DNA of 64,000 nucleotides from Promethearchaeota archaeon Loki_b31 (GCA_005222975.1 NJBI01000005.1:1-64000); one strand, 5' to 3'; counted from the stretch's first letter, positions 49,849-60,439 are shown. Program-made: numbers and translations. Notes: generated by a model not told the origin, from the sequence alone.

Positions 49849-51180
49849 ATGGAAAAGAATTTATTTTACATAGAAACTTACGGATGTACGTCAAATAAGG
49901 CGGATTCCAACATTATTTCTAATGTTTTATTTAAATCGGGATACACTGAAACAACGCTTGAAGGCGCTGAATTCGTAATTATTAATACATGTGCCGTAAA
50001 GCAACAAACCGAAAATAAAATAAAATCTCGTCTGAAAGAATTGTATAACACATACAAAAAAGAAACAAATAAGTATTTCATCATCGCGGGCTGTTTGCCA
50101 CATATAGCACCAAATTATATTGATGTGGTCAAAAAGATAATCCCAAACTTTTCTGCCATTATTGACTTAGAAAATTTAAACGATCTTCCTTTAATATTTC
50201 AAGATATTAAATCCGGAAAAACTAATCTAGTTTTTAAGTCCAAAAGTTCGATTGATAAATCAACATTTTTGATCGAACACCCTAAAGAAAAAGTTACTGG
50301 AATTTTACCGATTTCGGAAGGATGTTTAGGTTCTTGTACTTATTGCTGCGTAAAAAACGCCAGGGGTCGATTAAATTGCTATAATCCGATAAATATCGTA
50401 GAGAACGTAACACATCAGTTAAAACAAGGAATTAAGCAAATATACTTAACATCTCAGGATTGTAGTACTTACATGTATAATAACACGAGATTAGTCGATT
50501 TAGTTCGAGAAATTGTGCATTTGGATTACAAGTTCTTCTTAAGAATTGGAATGCTAAATCCAAGGTTTATTGTTGATAATTTTGATCAATTAATTTCTAT
50601 ATTCAAATTTGATAAAGTGTACCAATTCTTACATATCCCCATTCAATCTGGAAGCGATCCTGTTCTCAAAAAAATGAATCGTACTTATTTAATTTCAGAT
50701 ATAGCAGAAAAACTCAAGATTTTGAGGAAAGAATTTCCATACATAACCATCTCGACAGATATAATATGTGGGTTTCCTGAAGAGACTGAAGATGATTTTA
50801 CGAAAACAATAGGCTTAATAAAATGGCTGAATCCAGAAATCCTCAACATTTCAAAATTTACTCCACGACCTGGAACAAAAGCTAAAAATATGGAACAAGT
50901 GAATAGTAAGATTATAAAAAAACGGTCCACAATACTTTCTAATGTCTTCCGCGAATCCTTGAGTAAAATAAATACTAACTGGAAAAATTGGGAGGGTGAG
51001 GTTTTAGTCTTACATGAAGGACTTAAACCAAATCAGGTTTTTGGCAGAAATTTTGCTTATAAAAATGTATTTATAGATAATTATGATGACGACATTGGTT
51101 CATTTGTTAATGTTAAAATAGAAAAAGTTGAAGGTTTTAACCTATTTGGAAAAATCGGGAGTAAAAACTCTTTTCGTTAG
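49849..51180 (+). CDS. MiaB/CDKAL1-like tRNA methylthiotransferase
   Basis: YIETYGCTSNKADSN, NTCAVKQQTENK, SEGCLGSCTYCCVKNARG, STDIICGFPEET. Confidence 0.9.
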   Translation: MEKNLFYIETYGCTSNKADSNIISNVLFKSGYTETTLEGAEFVIINTCAVKQQTENKIKSRLKELYNTYKKETNKYFIIAGCLPHIAPNYIDVVKKIIPNFSAIIDLENLNDLPLIFQDIKSGKTNLVFKSKSSIDKSTFLIEHPKEKVTGILPISEGCLGSCTYCCVKNARGRLNCYNPINIVENVTHQLKQGIKQIYLTSQDCSTYMYNNTRLVDLVREIVHLDYKFFLRIGMLNPRFIVDNFDQLISIFKFDKVYQFLHIPIQSGSDPVLKKMNRTYLISDIAEKLKILRKEFPYITISTDIICGFPEETEDDFTKTIGLIKWLNPEILNISKFTPRPGTKAKNMEQVNSKIIKKRSTILSNVFRESLSKINTNWKNWEGEVLVLHEGLKPNQVFGRNFAYKNVFIDNYDDDIGSFVNVKIEKVEGFNLFGKIGSKNSFR

Positions 51181-51995
51181 TGATGTTTTATTTAATTTGA
51201 GTAGTTTCGCCTCAAAAGGTTCGCAATAATCGTGGTCTACCCATATACGCGTTCTACCTTCAGATAATGCTTTTTTGATAACACTCCAATTTGGATCCTT
51301 TAATTCCTCTGGATTAAGAAGAAGTTCAGTCCAACGTGTTGCCCATTCTTTAAGGGGATTGTGAATATCGGTTCCTGTCGATAAAAATATCGGTCTTGGT
51401 AATTGATTGTTTTCTTTAAGCCTTTCTAACCAGTGAACTGTTTTGGGGTCGTACCACCGCATTTCGTTATTGATTTCAAACCCATCCACGCCCCATTCTA
51501 AAAGTTGCTGCCTTGTAGGATGAGTATATTTTCCTTTTCGAAGCTTGGTTGGTCCATTGTCCATGTAATGTGATCTACTTGAACAATTGCGCCCATTTCC
51601 TTTGCTCTCTTTATAGCAGACTTAATTTGATCATCAGTTGGATTAAATTTAATTTTCCCTGGGAAGTCCTCAATACCTAAAAAATTGAGATGGATACGGA
51701 GGGTAGTCCACTCGAATCCGGGAATAATAACAATTTCAGGATATTTATCTTGGAGTTCTAAAATGTACTTATTGTTTTTACCAGTATTGTGATCAGTTAG
51801 AACAAAAGCGTTAAATCCATTTGCTATATGCCACATAATACATTGTTCTGGAGTCATCCAACCATCGCTGGCTGTTGAATGCGCGTGAGTATCAAGAAAG
51901 AAGCCCTTTTCCGGTAAAATATCTGATTTTCTTTTATAATCAAACACATAATCGGGAATTTTACCTTTCAAATTCGAATAAATACCTTGCTTCAT
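51142..51995 (-). pseudogene. PHP-domain metal-dependent phosphoesterase, split by a frameshift near 51530-51560
   Basis: 51498..51995 has DTHAHSTASDGWMTPE and LTDHNTG; 51142..51564 continues with GVDGFEINNEMRWYD and STGTDIHNP; together one PHP protein. Confidence 0.7.
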
Positions 51996-52111
51996 GTGAT
52001 AGAAATATGTATTAAATTGATTAAATTCTTTTTGTAACTAAAAGGAGTTTAAAAAAAGGTTTATAAATGCTATTTTAAACCTTATTTCATTAAAAAAATT
52101 ATTAATATAAT

Positions 52112-52999
52112 TTATTTAAACCCGTTTTTTTCTAAAAATGCTGTTAATCTGGCACGGTGAAACTTCAAACCAAGCTCGTCGGGGTTCATTCCAAAAGATA
52201 AAGCGAATAACTCAGTTAAATATAGGATTGGTATCTTAAATTCGTTATTAGATTGAGTTCCTGCTTTCTTTTGGTTGGTATCCATTTGTTGGAAACAAGC
52301 AGGGCAAATAACGACAAATACATCAGCCCCAGCTTTTACTGCGCTAGAAAATTTATTTGCTAACAGTTGCATCGATGGCGCTTCTTCAGCGTTACCAACG
52401 CCAGACCCACAACAGAGCATCTCTTCGACGTAATCTATTGGTGTCGCTCCTGTCGCAGCTACTAGTTCTCTTAATTTCACAGGTTCCATTGGGTCGTCAG
52501 TTTGAACAATTTCAGAAGGTCTATTATAGTGACATCCTGTGTGGCACGCAACTTTTAACCCTGAAAAATCGTGAGTAACAAATTCTTTTATTTTCTCGGG
52601 ACCGTAATCGTGTAAGACCTCTACAAAATGCTTTACGTTAATTGAACCCTTGAATTCTTTTCCAATTCCTTTTAAAATTTTGTTTATCTTTTCCTTTTCG
52701 TGTTCGTTGTTGTTTAACTCTACATTCACAAGTTTAAGGGTTTGAAAACAACCATTACATAGTGAAACGATATCTTTTCCTTCGGCTTCGGCAAGCGTTA
52801 GGTTACGAGCACCCATTGCCAACCAACTTGTATGGTCAACTGAATTAAAACCAACTGGATCGGGACAACACGCAAAAGCAGCGTCGGAAGTTTTTATTCC
52901 TAGTTTATCAAATACTTTACGGGCGCTAGCTTCTATGAACGGAATTCTGTTGCCAATAGTGCAACCAGGAAACAGTTTATATTCTTCAACTTTTGCCAT
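52112..52999 (-). CDS. hdrB: heterodisulfide reductase subunit B-like protein
   Basis: Two CCG-type motifs: CCPDPVGF...SLCNGCFQTL and CHTGCHYNRP...LCCGSGVGN...CPACFQQM. Confidence 0.85.
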   Translation of the reverse strand: MAKVEEYKLFPGCTIGNRIPFIEASARKVFDKLGIKTSDAAFACCPDPVGFNSVDHTSWLAMGARNLTLAEAEGKDIVSLCNGCFQTLKLVNVELNNNEHEKEKINKILKGIGKEFKGSINVKHFVEVLHDYGPEKIKEFVTHDFSGLKVACHTGCHYNRPSEIVQTDDPMEPVKLRELVAATGATPIDYVEEMLCCGSGVGNAEEAPSMQLLANKFSSAVKAGADVFVVICPACFQQMDTNQKKAGTQSNNEFKIPILYLTELFALSFGMNPDELGLKFHRARLTAFLEKNGFK

Positions 53000-53015
53000 A
53001 ATAAATTCTCTTTTC

Positions 53016-53513
53016 TTATTTATTTATAATTTTATTTAATTTAGTTTCATTTAATATTGTTTTGACTTCTTCAATGTTTGGTGTTTCAACTTTAGGAAGT
53101 CCTAATTGTTCTCTTCTTCTTTCAATTGCGGGTTGAGGTGGGATTGCTTTGCCACTATCGTAAATTGCTGAAGCTTGAATCGTATAGTATTCCGGTCCTT
53201 CACCCATAGCAATTGACATATTTTTTAGTACAGTAAAAACGCCAGTTAATTCAATTTTTTGAGGACATATCTCGTCACATGTGTCGCACATAGTGCAACC
53301 CCATATATTAAAACTATCGTCCCCTCCAAATATGTTTCCTCTCAATCCCAGAAAAGAATTTAAGATTAAATTTCGAGGGTTATATCTATTTGGTGCGAGA
53401 TCCGCAACCGGACAAACATCTGTGCAACGATTGCATTGATAGCAATATTTTAAAGCGTCGTGAATGTGAGCATCCATTATCCTCTTTTTTAATTCGTAAT
53501 CAATCATTACCAT
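53016..53513 (-). CDS. hdrC: heterodisulfide reductase subunit C-like ferredoxin protein
   Basis: CYQCNRCTDVCPV and CTMCDTCDEICPQ. Confidence 0.85.
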   Translation of the reverse strand: MVMIDYELKKRIMDAHIHDALKYCYQCNRCTDVCPVADLAPNRYNPRNLILNSFLGLRGNIFGGDDSFNIWGCTMCDTCDEICPQKIELTGVFTVLKNMSIAMGEGPEYYTIQASAIYDSGKAIPPQPAIERRREQLGLPKVETPNIEEVKTILNETKLNKIINK

Positions 53514-54916
53514 TATTCTTCTTCCTCAATTTTATCGTGATATTTATGACCTAAAACGCTATCTGCTAAAGTAAATCTATTAAACAATCCTGCTGGATCT
53601 TTTATCGCTATCGTTACCTCGTCGACATCGCGGTCGGCACAGAGAGAACCTAAAGCACTAATAAATTTTAGACCTTGATCTTCTACTCCCACTGGAGGGC
53701 CATAACATCCTAAGCAAGGTGCGTTCCCTTTATTTGGACAAATTGCACCGCAACCGGCTTGTGTTACAGGTCCCAAACATATATAACCTTGCTCTAAAAA
53801 ACATGTATCCATGGAGGGTAATCCTTCATAGTCTCTTTTCAATTCAGTTGGAACTTTATCAGCGACTTCTCTATCGCAATGGCTACAAACCGTTTTAGAA
53901 CTGAACTTAAAATACGGATCGTTCTTTAATAGGAACAATGAAGTTCCAACGATTTCATCGATAGTATTAGTCCCAGTTGGATTGACATCTAAAATTAGTT
54001 TTGGACCTTTCTCAGTTTCAATTTCCTTTACTTTGAAACTGTCGGGTTCGTAAGCTAATCGCTGCAATAAATCTCCCCTAAAATAAAAGTTGGTAATATT
54101 TGACGCGCCTAAGTACAGATTAAGAAAATGCTGTAAACTAGCTCCTGTTTCAGCGTCTAATTCTTCCACACCATCTAATATCTGTTTTAATTGCTTAGAC
54201 TTCTCACCCGGTTTATTTGTGGGCTTAAAGCAACCAAAACATATATCTCCTTCGTGGGGGCACATTAATTCGCATCCTGCAGCTGTAATTGGTCCATAAC
54301 ACAATTTACCCTTATCTAGAAAACAGCCTTCTTTGAAAAGGTCGCAATTTTCGCATACACACTTATTCTTGTCAAGAGAACTTGGGCCCTCGCCCACTAA
54401 TGTAAACAAATATGTTATCGCAGCTACTATGTTATCCGTCGTTGGTGGGCATCCAGGGATAAATACATCTACATCAATTATATCTTTTACGTTAACAATA
54501 AATTCCTCAATTCCAGGTACATGTTGGTCTGGCTCCTTTGGATTTTCATCAGTAATAGATTCGGTTTCCATAAATTTTCTTTTTGTTAATTCGTCTTTAT
54601 CAAACAAATTTGCTAAACCTGCTACGCTTCCATAACAAGCGCAAGTCCCAAAAGCAACTATTATACTGCATTTCTTTCTCATCAATTTAATATTGGCTGT
54701 ATCTTGTTTAGTTCTAGCTATACCTTCTAAGAATCCAACAACAATACTTCCATCTTTCCTTGCTTTCAATGAATCGTGCTTGAAATCAACTACAGCCGGC
54801 CAATAGACGATATCTAAATTAGGCAGAATATTGAGTAGTCCTAGATGGGCGTTCAATAAACTCTGATGACAACCCCAACACGAACTTAACTGCATAAACG
54901 CAACGGATACAGGCAT
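53513..54916 (-). CDS. MvhG/[NiFe]-hydrogenase small-subunit-like protein with duplicated C-terminal Fe-S module
   Basis: SSCWGCHQSLL, GTCACYGS, PGCPPT; two copies of CFLDKGKLCYGPITAAGCELMCP...CFGCFKP / CFLEQGYICLGPVTQAGCGAICP...CLGCYGP. Confidence 0.85.
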   Translation of the reverse strand: MPVSVAFMQLSSCWGCHQSLLNAHLGLLNILPNLDIVYWPAVVDFKHDSLKARKDGSIVVGFLEGIARTKQDTANIKLMRKKCSIIVAFGTCACYGSVAGLANLFDKDELTKRKFMETESITDENPKEPDQHVPGIEEFIVNVKDIIDVDVFIPGCPPTTDNIVAAITYLFTLVGEGPSSLDKNKCVCENCDLFKEGCFLDKGKLCYGPITAAGCELMCPHEGDICFGCFKPTNKPGEKSKQLKQILDGVEELDAETGASLQHFLNLYLGASNITNFYFRGDLLQRLAYEPDSFKVKEIETEKGPKLILDVNPTGTNTIDEIVGTSLFLLKNDPYFKFSSKTVCSHCDREVADKVPTELKRDYEGLPSMDTCFLEQGYICLGPVTQAGCGAICPNKGNAPCLGCYGPPVGVEDQGLKFISALGSLCADRDVDEVTIAIKDPAGLFNRFTLADSVLGHKYHDKIEEEE

Positions 54917-55112
54917 TCTTATAATTTCCTCAATACAATCATATATCTTATTTTATATATTAATTATATTGGTTTAATGCAAAATTTATTAAAAAATTTG
55001 GTAAATCAAATTTTAGTTTAATCTCTTTTATTTACTTCTGAAATTAGAAGAAATCTTTTTCTAATACATGTATTAAAAGAAAACCCAAAAGATGTTTTTT
55101 TTTCAGTTATTA

Positions 55113-56696
55113 CTAAAATGTATATTTTTTTCCTTTTTCAGGCAAAATTACTTTTCCAGATAATCCAAATTCTTGAAACGTTTCGGGATGTTCCGTATGT
55201 ACTGGTATTATATTTTCGGCATCAATTTTTTGAAGAAAATCTATTAAGTCATCTACGTTGCAATGCCCTGATGAATGAACTGTTTTAGTTTTTGATATTC
55301 CGAATCTTTGTAGCCACATATCTAACTTTTCTTCTTTTATGATCATCTCGTCATTAAATGGGTCAGTAACAGAGTTTAGAAATAAAGTTTTACCAGGTTT
55401 CTGATCTAAATCGATTAATTCGCTCAGCATAAAATAATCAAGATAGAGTAAATATTTTTCAGGTTCTTTTTTAACATCCTTGTATGTAACATAGTTACCA
55501 ATTTTAAGGATATCTTTTTGATATCCTTTATAATCTGCGGATTCGAATTTGCCCCAACCTTTTCGTGGTAGATATATAACGAAGTTTTTATCACTAAAAT
55601 CAGGAAGATCATAATTGTCATAATATTGTTTTATAATACTTTCTTCCATATTATCAAGTCTCATTCTAAAGCAATCGATTAAGTGAAATATTTTGGGGGT
55701 AATCGCGAATCTTCGATTGAACTTTTTTGCAAGTGAATAATATAATAAAATTCTATCGAGACTTCTAGAAGGACATCTCACAAGAATTAACCCCGGATGA
55801 CTCCTAATAGTTTCTCTTGAGTGAACTTCTACATCGCTTTCAGATTGTTCATCACTACGATATTTGCCTTTCCTAAAATCTTCAATATTCGGAACTCTTG
55901 TACCTTCAGTAATAATTGCTATTGGATTGGATTCACAAGCTTGTTTAATAAAATCATTTACCCAAACACTATGAGATCCATGCCGTCTAAAATCGCCTGT
56001 GTAAATGACACTTCTCCCATCGCACTCAATAATATAGGAACAAGCACCTGGAATTGAATGGTCTGTTTGAAACTGAGTGATATTGATCTCGCCTTGAGAC
56101 GATTTAAATGACAAAGGTATGCCTTCTTTTATAATCTTAATTGGTCTCTTAATTTCTGATTGATTGTAATCCGGTTTGGTCGCTCTCTTATATTCAATTT
56201 CACTATCCTTACGTTGTCTTTTCTTTGGTACGATTTTAAAAATTTCATAAAAATTTAAAACTTCATGTATGAGAGGGTCAATTGAAGTGCTTGTAAGATG
56301 TTCGATTATCGTATTTGATATCCAGTTCATATAGATTGGTGTTTTTTGTTTGAGAAAACATATGAATTTGTAGTGGTCCATATGTGCGTGCGTAAGAAAA
56401 AAGGCATCAACAATATTTTCATTAGTAGTAATAATTTTATATGGTTCTGAATTCAAAATATCCGAAAATGGAGTAATTAGATCGTTTCGGTATAATTTAT
56501 TAATGGAGGGTATAAGACCTAAGTACAAATAATCAATAATTCCATTTAATTTGCGTGGATTTAGGAATTCTGAAAAATATTTTTGATTTTCACTAAAAGA
56601 AAGACCAAAGTCAAAGAGAAACTTTTTATCTCCAATATTAATGAAGATTTTATTTCCTCCAATTTCTTTAATTCCACCAAAAATTTCAAGATTCAT
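55113..56696 (-). CDS. RNase J-like metallo-beta-lactamase/beta-CASP protein
   Basis: GGIKEIGGNKIFI, HAHMDH, DHSIPGACSYII, YTGDFRRHG, SSGHCN, PVHTEHPE. Confidence 0.85.
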   Translation of the reverse strand: MNLEIFGGIKEIGGNKIFINIGDKKFLFDFGLSFSENQKYFSEFLNPRKLNGIIDYLYLGLIPSINKLYRNDLITPFSDILNSEPYKIITTNENIVDAFFLTHAHMDHYKFICFLKQKTPIYMNWISNTIIEHLTSTSIDPLIHEVLNFYEIFKIVPKKRQRKDSEIEYKRATKPDYNQSEIKRPIKIIKEGIPLSFKSSQGEINITQFQTDHSIPGACSYIIECDGRSVIYTGDFRRHGSHSVWVNDFIKQACESNPIAIITEGTRVPNIEDFRKGKYRSDEQSESDVEVHSRETIRSHPGLILVRCPSRSLDRILLYYSLAKKFNRRFAITPKIFHLIDCFRMRLDNMEESIIKQYYDNYDLPDFSDKNFVIYLPRKGWGKFESADYKGYQKDILKIGNYVTYKDVKKEPEKYLLYLDYFMLSELIDLDQKPGKTLFLNSVTDPFNDEMIIKEEKLDMWLQRFGISKTKTVHSSGHCNVDDLIDFLQKIDAENIIPVHTEHPETFQEFGLSGKVILPEKGKKYTF

Positions 56697-56929
56697 TTTT
56701 ACATTATGGATAAATCAATTGTAGATATAAATATAATAACCCTAAATAGAATCATAAAACAATTGAGATATAAACCTTTACTTTATGATTTCATTTAATA
56801 TTAATTAGATTCTTTTGTATAATTAAACAGAGAATTTTTTTTAAATCTTTTTTGTTTTTCCATTATTGAATTAACTAAATATAATATTAAAATTACTAAA
56901 TTTAATAAAAAAATAAAAGAAAGGATTAT

Positions 56930-57025
56930 TTAATCGAAATTCGTTCCACATTAGTTGCAGAAATTGGCTTTAATAGGCAATTTCTCGCCACAGTTTGGGC
57001 AGAATTTGCTATCAAGGTTTTCCAT
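56930..57025 (-). pseudogene. zinc-ribbon microprotein with one in-frame TAA
   Basis: MENLDSKFCPNCGEKLPIKANFCN*CGTNFD*, stop at 56951..56953 between the last two Cys ligands. Confidence 0.5.
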
Positions 57026-57061
57026 GATAGAATCATTGCTTTTTGTTTTTTATGTAGAGAC

Positions 57062-57532
57062 TTATTTTTCCCCTTTCTTAGGTTTCTTTATTTTGTATCG
57101 ACCAATAACAGCAAGGATAGTTCCAGTAAACGCAAACCCTGAATTGTATGTAAACAAGCTGTACATTTGATCCAAAATTGTTTGAACGGCAGAACTGACG
57201 GCAATACCCGAGTATCCCAAGATCCAAATACCTACGTAAAAGACTAACCCTAACATTCCAAAACTCGTGGCAACCGTAATGATAATTCTACCTAATCCAA
57301 TTTGGTTTATCATTATCAAGATAGCTCCTACGATAACAGAATATCCCCCAAAAAAAGCAATGTACTCTAAAACAATTAGTATTACGGAAACCAATGGCAT
57401 AAATTCTGGACTAATATACGAAGATACAAGATCAGCCAAATAGACCTAAAACTCGGCGCTCCCAATTGCTGAACCTATAATCATTAAAATCCCACCAAGA
57501 AAACACAATAAAATCCATATTAAATTTTTCAT
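57062..57532 (-). CDS. multi-pass membrane protein with one in-frame TAG (ORF track shows only 57062..57439)
   Basis: Continuous frame MKNLIWILLCFLGGILMIIGSAIGSAEF(TAG)VYLADLVSSYISPEFMPLVSVIL...; 157 codons. Confidence 0.55.
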
Positions 57533-57610
57533 TAATCCCACTTTTTTAAAAAAATTTTTTTATTTAGATATCAATAAGATAAAAATTAAAGTTTGAGTTT
57601 TTATATCACA

Positions 57611-58420
57611 CTAAATTTTAATTCTTTTGGGGTGAGTATAAATATTCATCGTACCACCCCTGACAAAGCCAATTAAAGTAATTCCATAGGAAAAAGCTAA
57701 TCTTATGCCAGATTCAATAGCGGCAGATAGTGAAGCAACAATAGGTATTTGCGCTCTTACAGCTTTCAGAACCGAGTCACCCGTTAACCTACCGGTTGAG
57801 GTTAAAATTTTATTGTTGAACGATTCTCCTTTCAATAGCATATACCCAATAACTTTATCTATTGCGTTGTGCCTTCCTATATCTTCTTTGACAGTTATTA
57901 GGTTTCCCTTCATATCAAAGATTGCAGCTCCGTGACAACCGCCTGTCTCTCTAAATAGTTTTGTTTCTTGTTGCATCTTAACGATAGTCGAAAAAATCAC
58001 TTCTTGGCTTATTGTCTCTTGTTTTTTAAGATCAAATGTTGCATTGGTCTCCTTCAATTTCTCTTTAATTAAATTGCGCCAAGGCGAGGGAATTCCACAT
58101 GTAGTATCAATCACTCTACTAACGGGATTCACGTCTAAAATTTTTGAACTGAAATTTATAGTCTCTACTAAGTCAACGTAAACCCGTTCTTCTATATTAT
58201 CAATCTTGATAGCTTTAATATCTTCTATACAATTTATGATTCCTATAGAATACAAGAATCCTGTAGCCAAATCCTTTATGTCTTTATTTAAACATATTAT
58301 ATTCACTAAAGGTTCTGAATTTACAATAATATCGATTGGGCTCTCTATTAGAACTACATCTATCTCTTCGATTCTTTGATCCTTGCGAATTCTAGTAATA
58401 TTTACCTTTCTTTGAAACAT
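57611..58420 (-). CDS. fdhD: formate dehydrogenase accessory sulfurtransferase FdhD
   Basis: FRETGGCHGAAIFD, VKEDIGRHNAIDKVIGYML, STGRLTGDSVLKAV, GFVRGGTMNIYTHP. Confidence 0.9.
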   Translation of the reverse strand: MFQRKVNITRIRKDQRIEEIDVVLIESPIDIIVNSEPLVNIICLNKDIKDLATGFLYSIGIINCIEDIKAIKIDNIEERVYVDLVETINFSSKILDVNPVSRVIDTTCGIPSPWRNLIKEKLKETNATFDLKKQETISQEVIFSTIVKMQQETKLFRETGGCHGAAIFDMKGNLITVKEDIGRHNAIDKVIGYMLLKGESFNNKILTSTGRLTGDSVLKAVRAQIPIVASLSAAIESGIRLAFSYGITLIGFVRGGTMNIYTHPKRIKI

Positions 58421-58680
58421 CTACCATTCCCTTTTCTTGATTAAGTTAATATTTAAAGAAGGTTTAAATATATTTTAATTACTTAGCTAATAAAATAAAC
58501 TTCTATTTATTATAAATCTATTACATAGCAATTTTAAACGATTTAGATTGATTGAAATGGATTATAATACTTTCGAGCAAATTTCGAATACTTTAGAATT
58601 AAAAAAATGTTGACAACAATAATAAGGAAAAATTGACTCTTACCTTTGATTTAAATATTACAAACTCCTTATAAAACTAG

Positions 58681-59124
58681 ATGAAGAGACCTATATATAA
58701 AACCATATCCTTTCAAGAGTTGAAACAAGGTACGAATGATGTTTTTAAGCAATATGATGAAATTCAATTAGCATATCTTTATGGCTCATATGCTAACGCA
58801 ACTCAAACGGAATTTAGTGATATTGATATAGGAATTGTTTTAACAGAAAGTTTTAAAGAATCTGCTTTATACTTTGCTGAATTAAGCGTGAAGATTGAAA
58901 AAAGTTTAAATTTCCAAATTAATATAGATTTAAGAATTTTAAATGAAGCAACACCTCGATTTTTATTTCAAGTAATCAAAAATAATAAAATTCTATATTG
59001 CAAGAATAAAACTTTTATGTATGAGTTTGAACTTAAGGTTATGTATGAGTATCAAGATATTAAACCAATGTTAGACATGTACGATAAGATTTCAGTAATG
59101 GAGGTATTTAATGATGAAAATTGA
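58681..59124 (+). CDS. MNT-type nucleotidyltransferase (antitoxin-like)
   Basis: LAYLYGSYANATQTEFSDIDIGIVL. Confidence 0.85.
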   Translation: MKRPIYKTISFQELKQGTNDVFKQYDEIQLAYLYGSYANATQTEFSDIDIGIVLTESFKESALYFAELSVKIEKSLNFQINIDLRILNEATPRFLFQVIKNNKILYCKNKTFMYEFELKVMYEYQDIKPMLDMYDKISVMEVFNDEN

Positions 59125-59554
59125 TCGTGATGTTCTTTTAACTAGATTTAAAAAAATGGACAATTTAATTCAAAATTTAAAAGAAATAAAGAAAAAACCC
59201 AAAGATGAATTCCTCTCTAATTACCTCCTTTATTTAAGCACTCAAAGAGCCTTAGAAATGTGTATTAATATTTGTATCGATGTCGGAAATCATATTCTTT
59301 CAATGAATAAGAACGGGAAACCAGAAACTTATGGTGATATTTTTACTGAGTTATCGAAACTAGGTTTAATAGACAAAGAATTGAAAGAAATTCTTATAAA
59401 AATGGTAAAGTTCCGTAACCTATTAGGTCATTTGTATATGGAAATAAGCAATGAAAAAATATATGAAATTCTCCAAGAAAATCTTGATGATTTCAATCTT
59501 TTTAAAAAAGAGATATATTCGAAATTTAAAGAACAACTATTAAATGAAAAGTAA
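59111..59554 (+). CDS. HEPN/HepT-like (DUF86) toxin
   Basis: FRNLLGHLY matches RX4HXY; overlaps upstream MNT gene. Confidence 0.85.
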   Translation: MMKIDRDVLLTRFKKMDNLIQNLKEIKKKPKDEFLSNYLLYLSTQRALEMCINICIDVGNHILSMNKNGKPETYGDIFTELSKLGLIDKELKEILIKMVKFRNLLGHLYMEISNEKIYEILQENLDDFNLFKKEIYSKFKEQLLNEK

Positions 59555-59587
59555 AAATATATTAAAAGTAATTAGAAACGATAATTT

Positions 59588-60436
59588 TTAAACGGCTATA
59601 AATAACCTGCCATTGACACCTATATTAAGTTCCCCTGTCTTTTTACTAATAGCAGAATGGTTTTTCTTTACAGAATGGTCTCCACTGTACTCAATAAATT
59701 TCCCGGATATTTTTTCACCATTGAATAGTTCAATTTCTTTAACTTCCCCAATTTTTATAAATGATGGAAGTACGGGGGTTTTTCCCTTAATCACTATAGT
59801 TCCTTTTATTTGGTCCGCTCCAACGCAGCGGTCTGCATCGCCTTCAACTATGATAGTCGCACCATGCGAATGAAGCCCTAAAAATGCTGCTGCTCCGCCA
59901 CAATATAAAGTAGGGAATCTTTTAGCAACTATAGAACCGTTTGCCCATATCATTGATTCGCTACCAACTTTGCCTTTAACTCGAATCACACCATTTCTCA
60001 TTCCCTGCCAAAATCCTCTATATGCAGAGCCAGTATAATGACCAGAATCTCCATTGATCTCAAGTTCACCACCTTTAAGCATAGCTCCAGCCCAATCGTC
60101 TGCATTTCCATTAACTACAATTTTCCCCCCCGACATGTTATTTCCTACGTGCATACCGACATCACTATTAATCACGATTTCTCCTCCCTTCATTTTTTCG
60201 CCAATACGCTTTACGTTAGATATATCGCCATCTATAATAATTTTAGTGTCAGCAACTTCAGCTGATTTTCCAGAAACATCAAAAAAATTACCAATAGTCG
60301 TTAGTTCTTTAGCGTAATATAACGGTAATTTCTTAATATCGCTTAGAGTCTTCCCAGCGAAATTATCTGGTGTGATACTATCTGCTTCTAAAGGAAAATC
60401 TAGTTTCTTTTTTATTTTTAACTTAATATCAGCCAA
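59588..60436 (-). CDS. fwdC: formylmethanofuran dehydrogenase subunit C
   Basis: GXGXG-type repeats: NMSGGKIVVNGNADDWAGAMLKGGELEINGDSGHYTGSAYRGFWQGMRNGVIRVKG. Confidence 0.9.
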   Translation of the reverse strand: MADIKLKIKKKLDFPLEADSITPDNFAGKTLSDIKKLPLYYAKELTTIGNFFDVSGKSAEVADTKIIIDGDISNVKRIGEKMKGGEIVINSDVGMHVGNNMSGGKIVVNGNADDWAGAMLKGGELEINGDSGHYTGSAYRGFWQGMRNGVIRVKGKVGSESMIWANGSIVAKRFPTLYCGGAAAFLGLHSHGATIIVEGDADRCVGADQIKGTIVIKGKTPVLPSFIKIGEVKEIELFNGEKISGKFIEYSGDHSVKKNHSAISKKTGELNIGVNGRLFIAV

Positions 60437-60439
60437 ACT

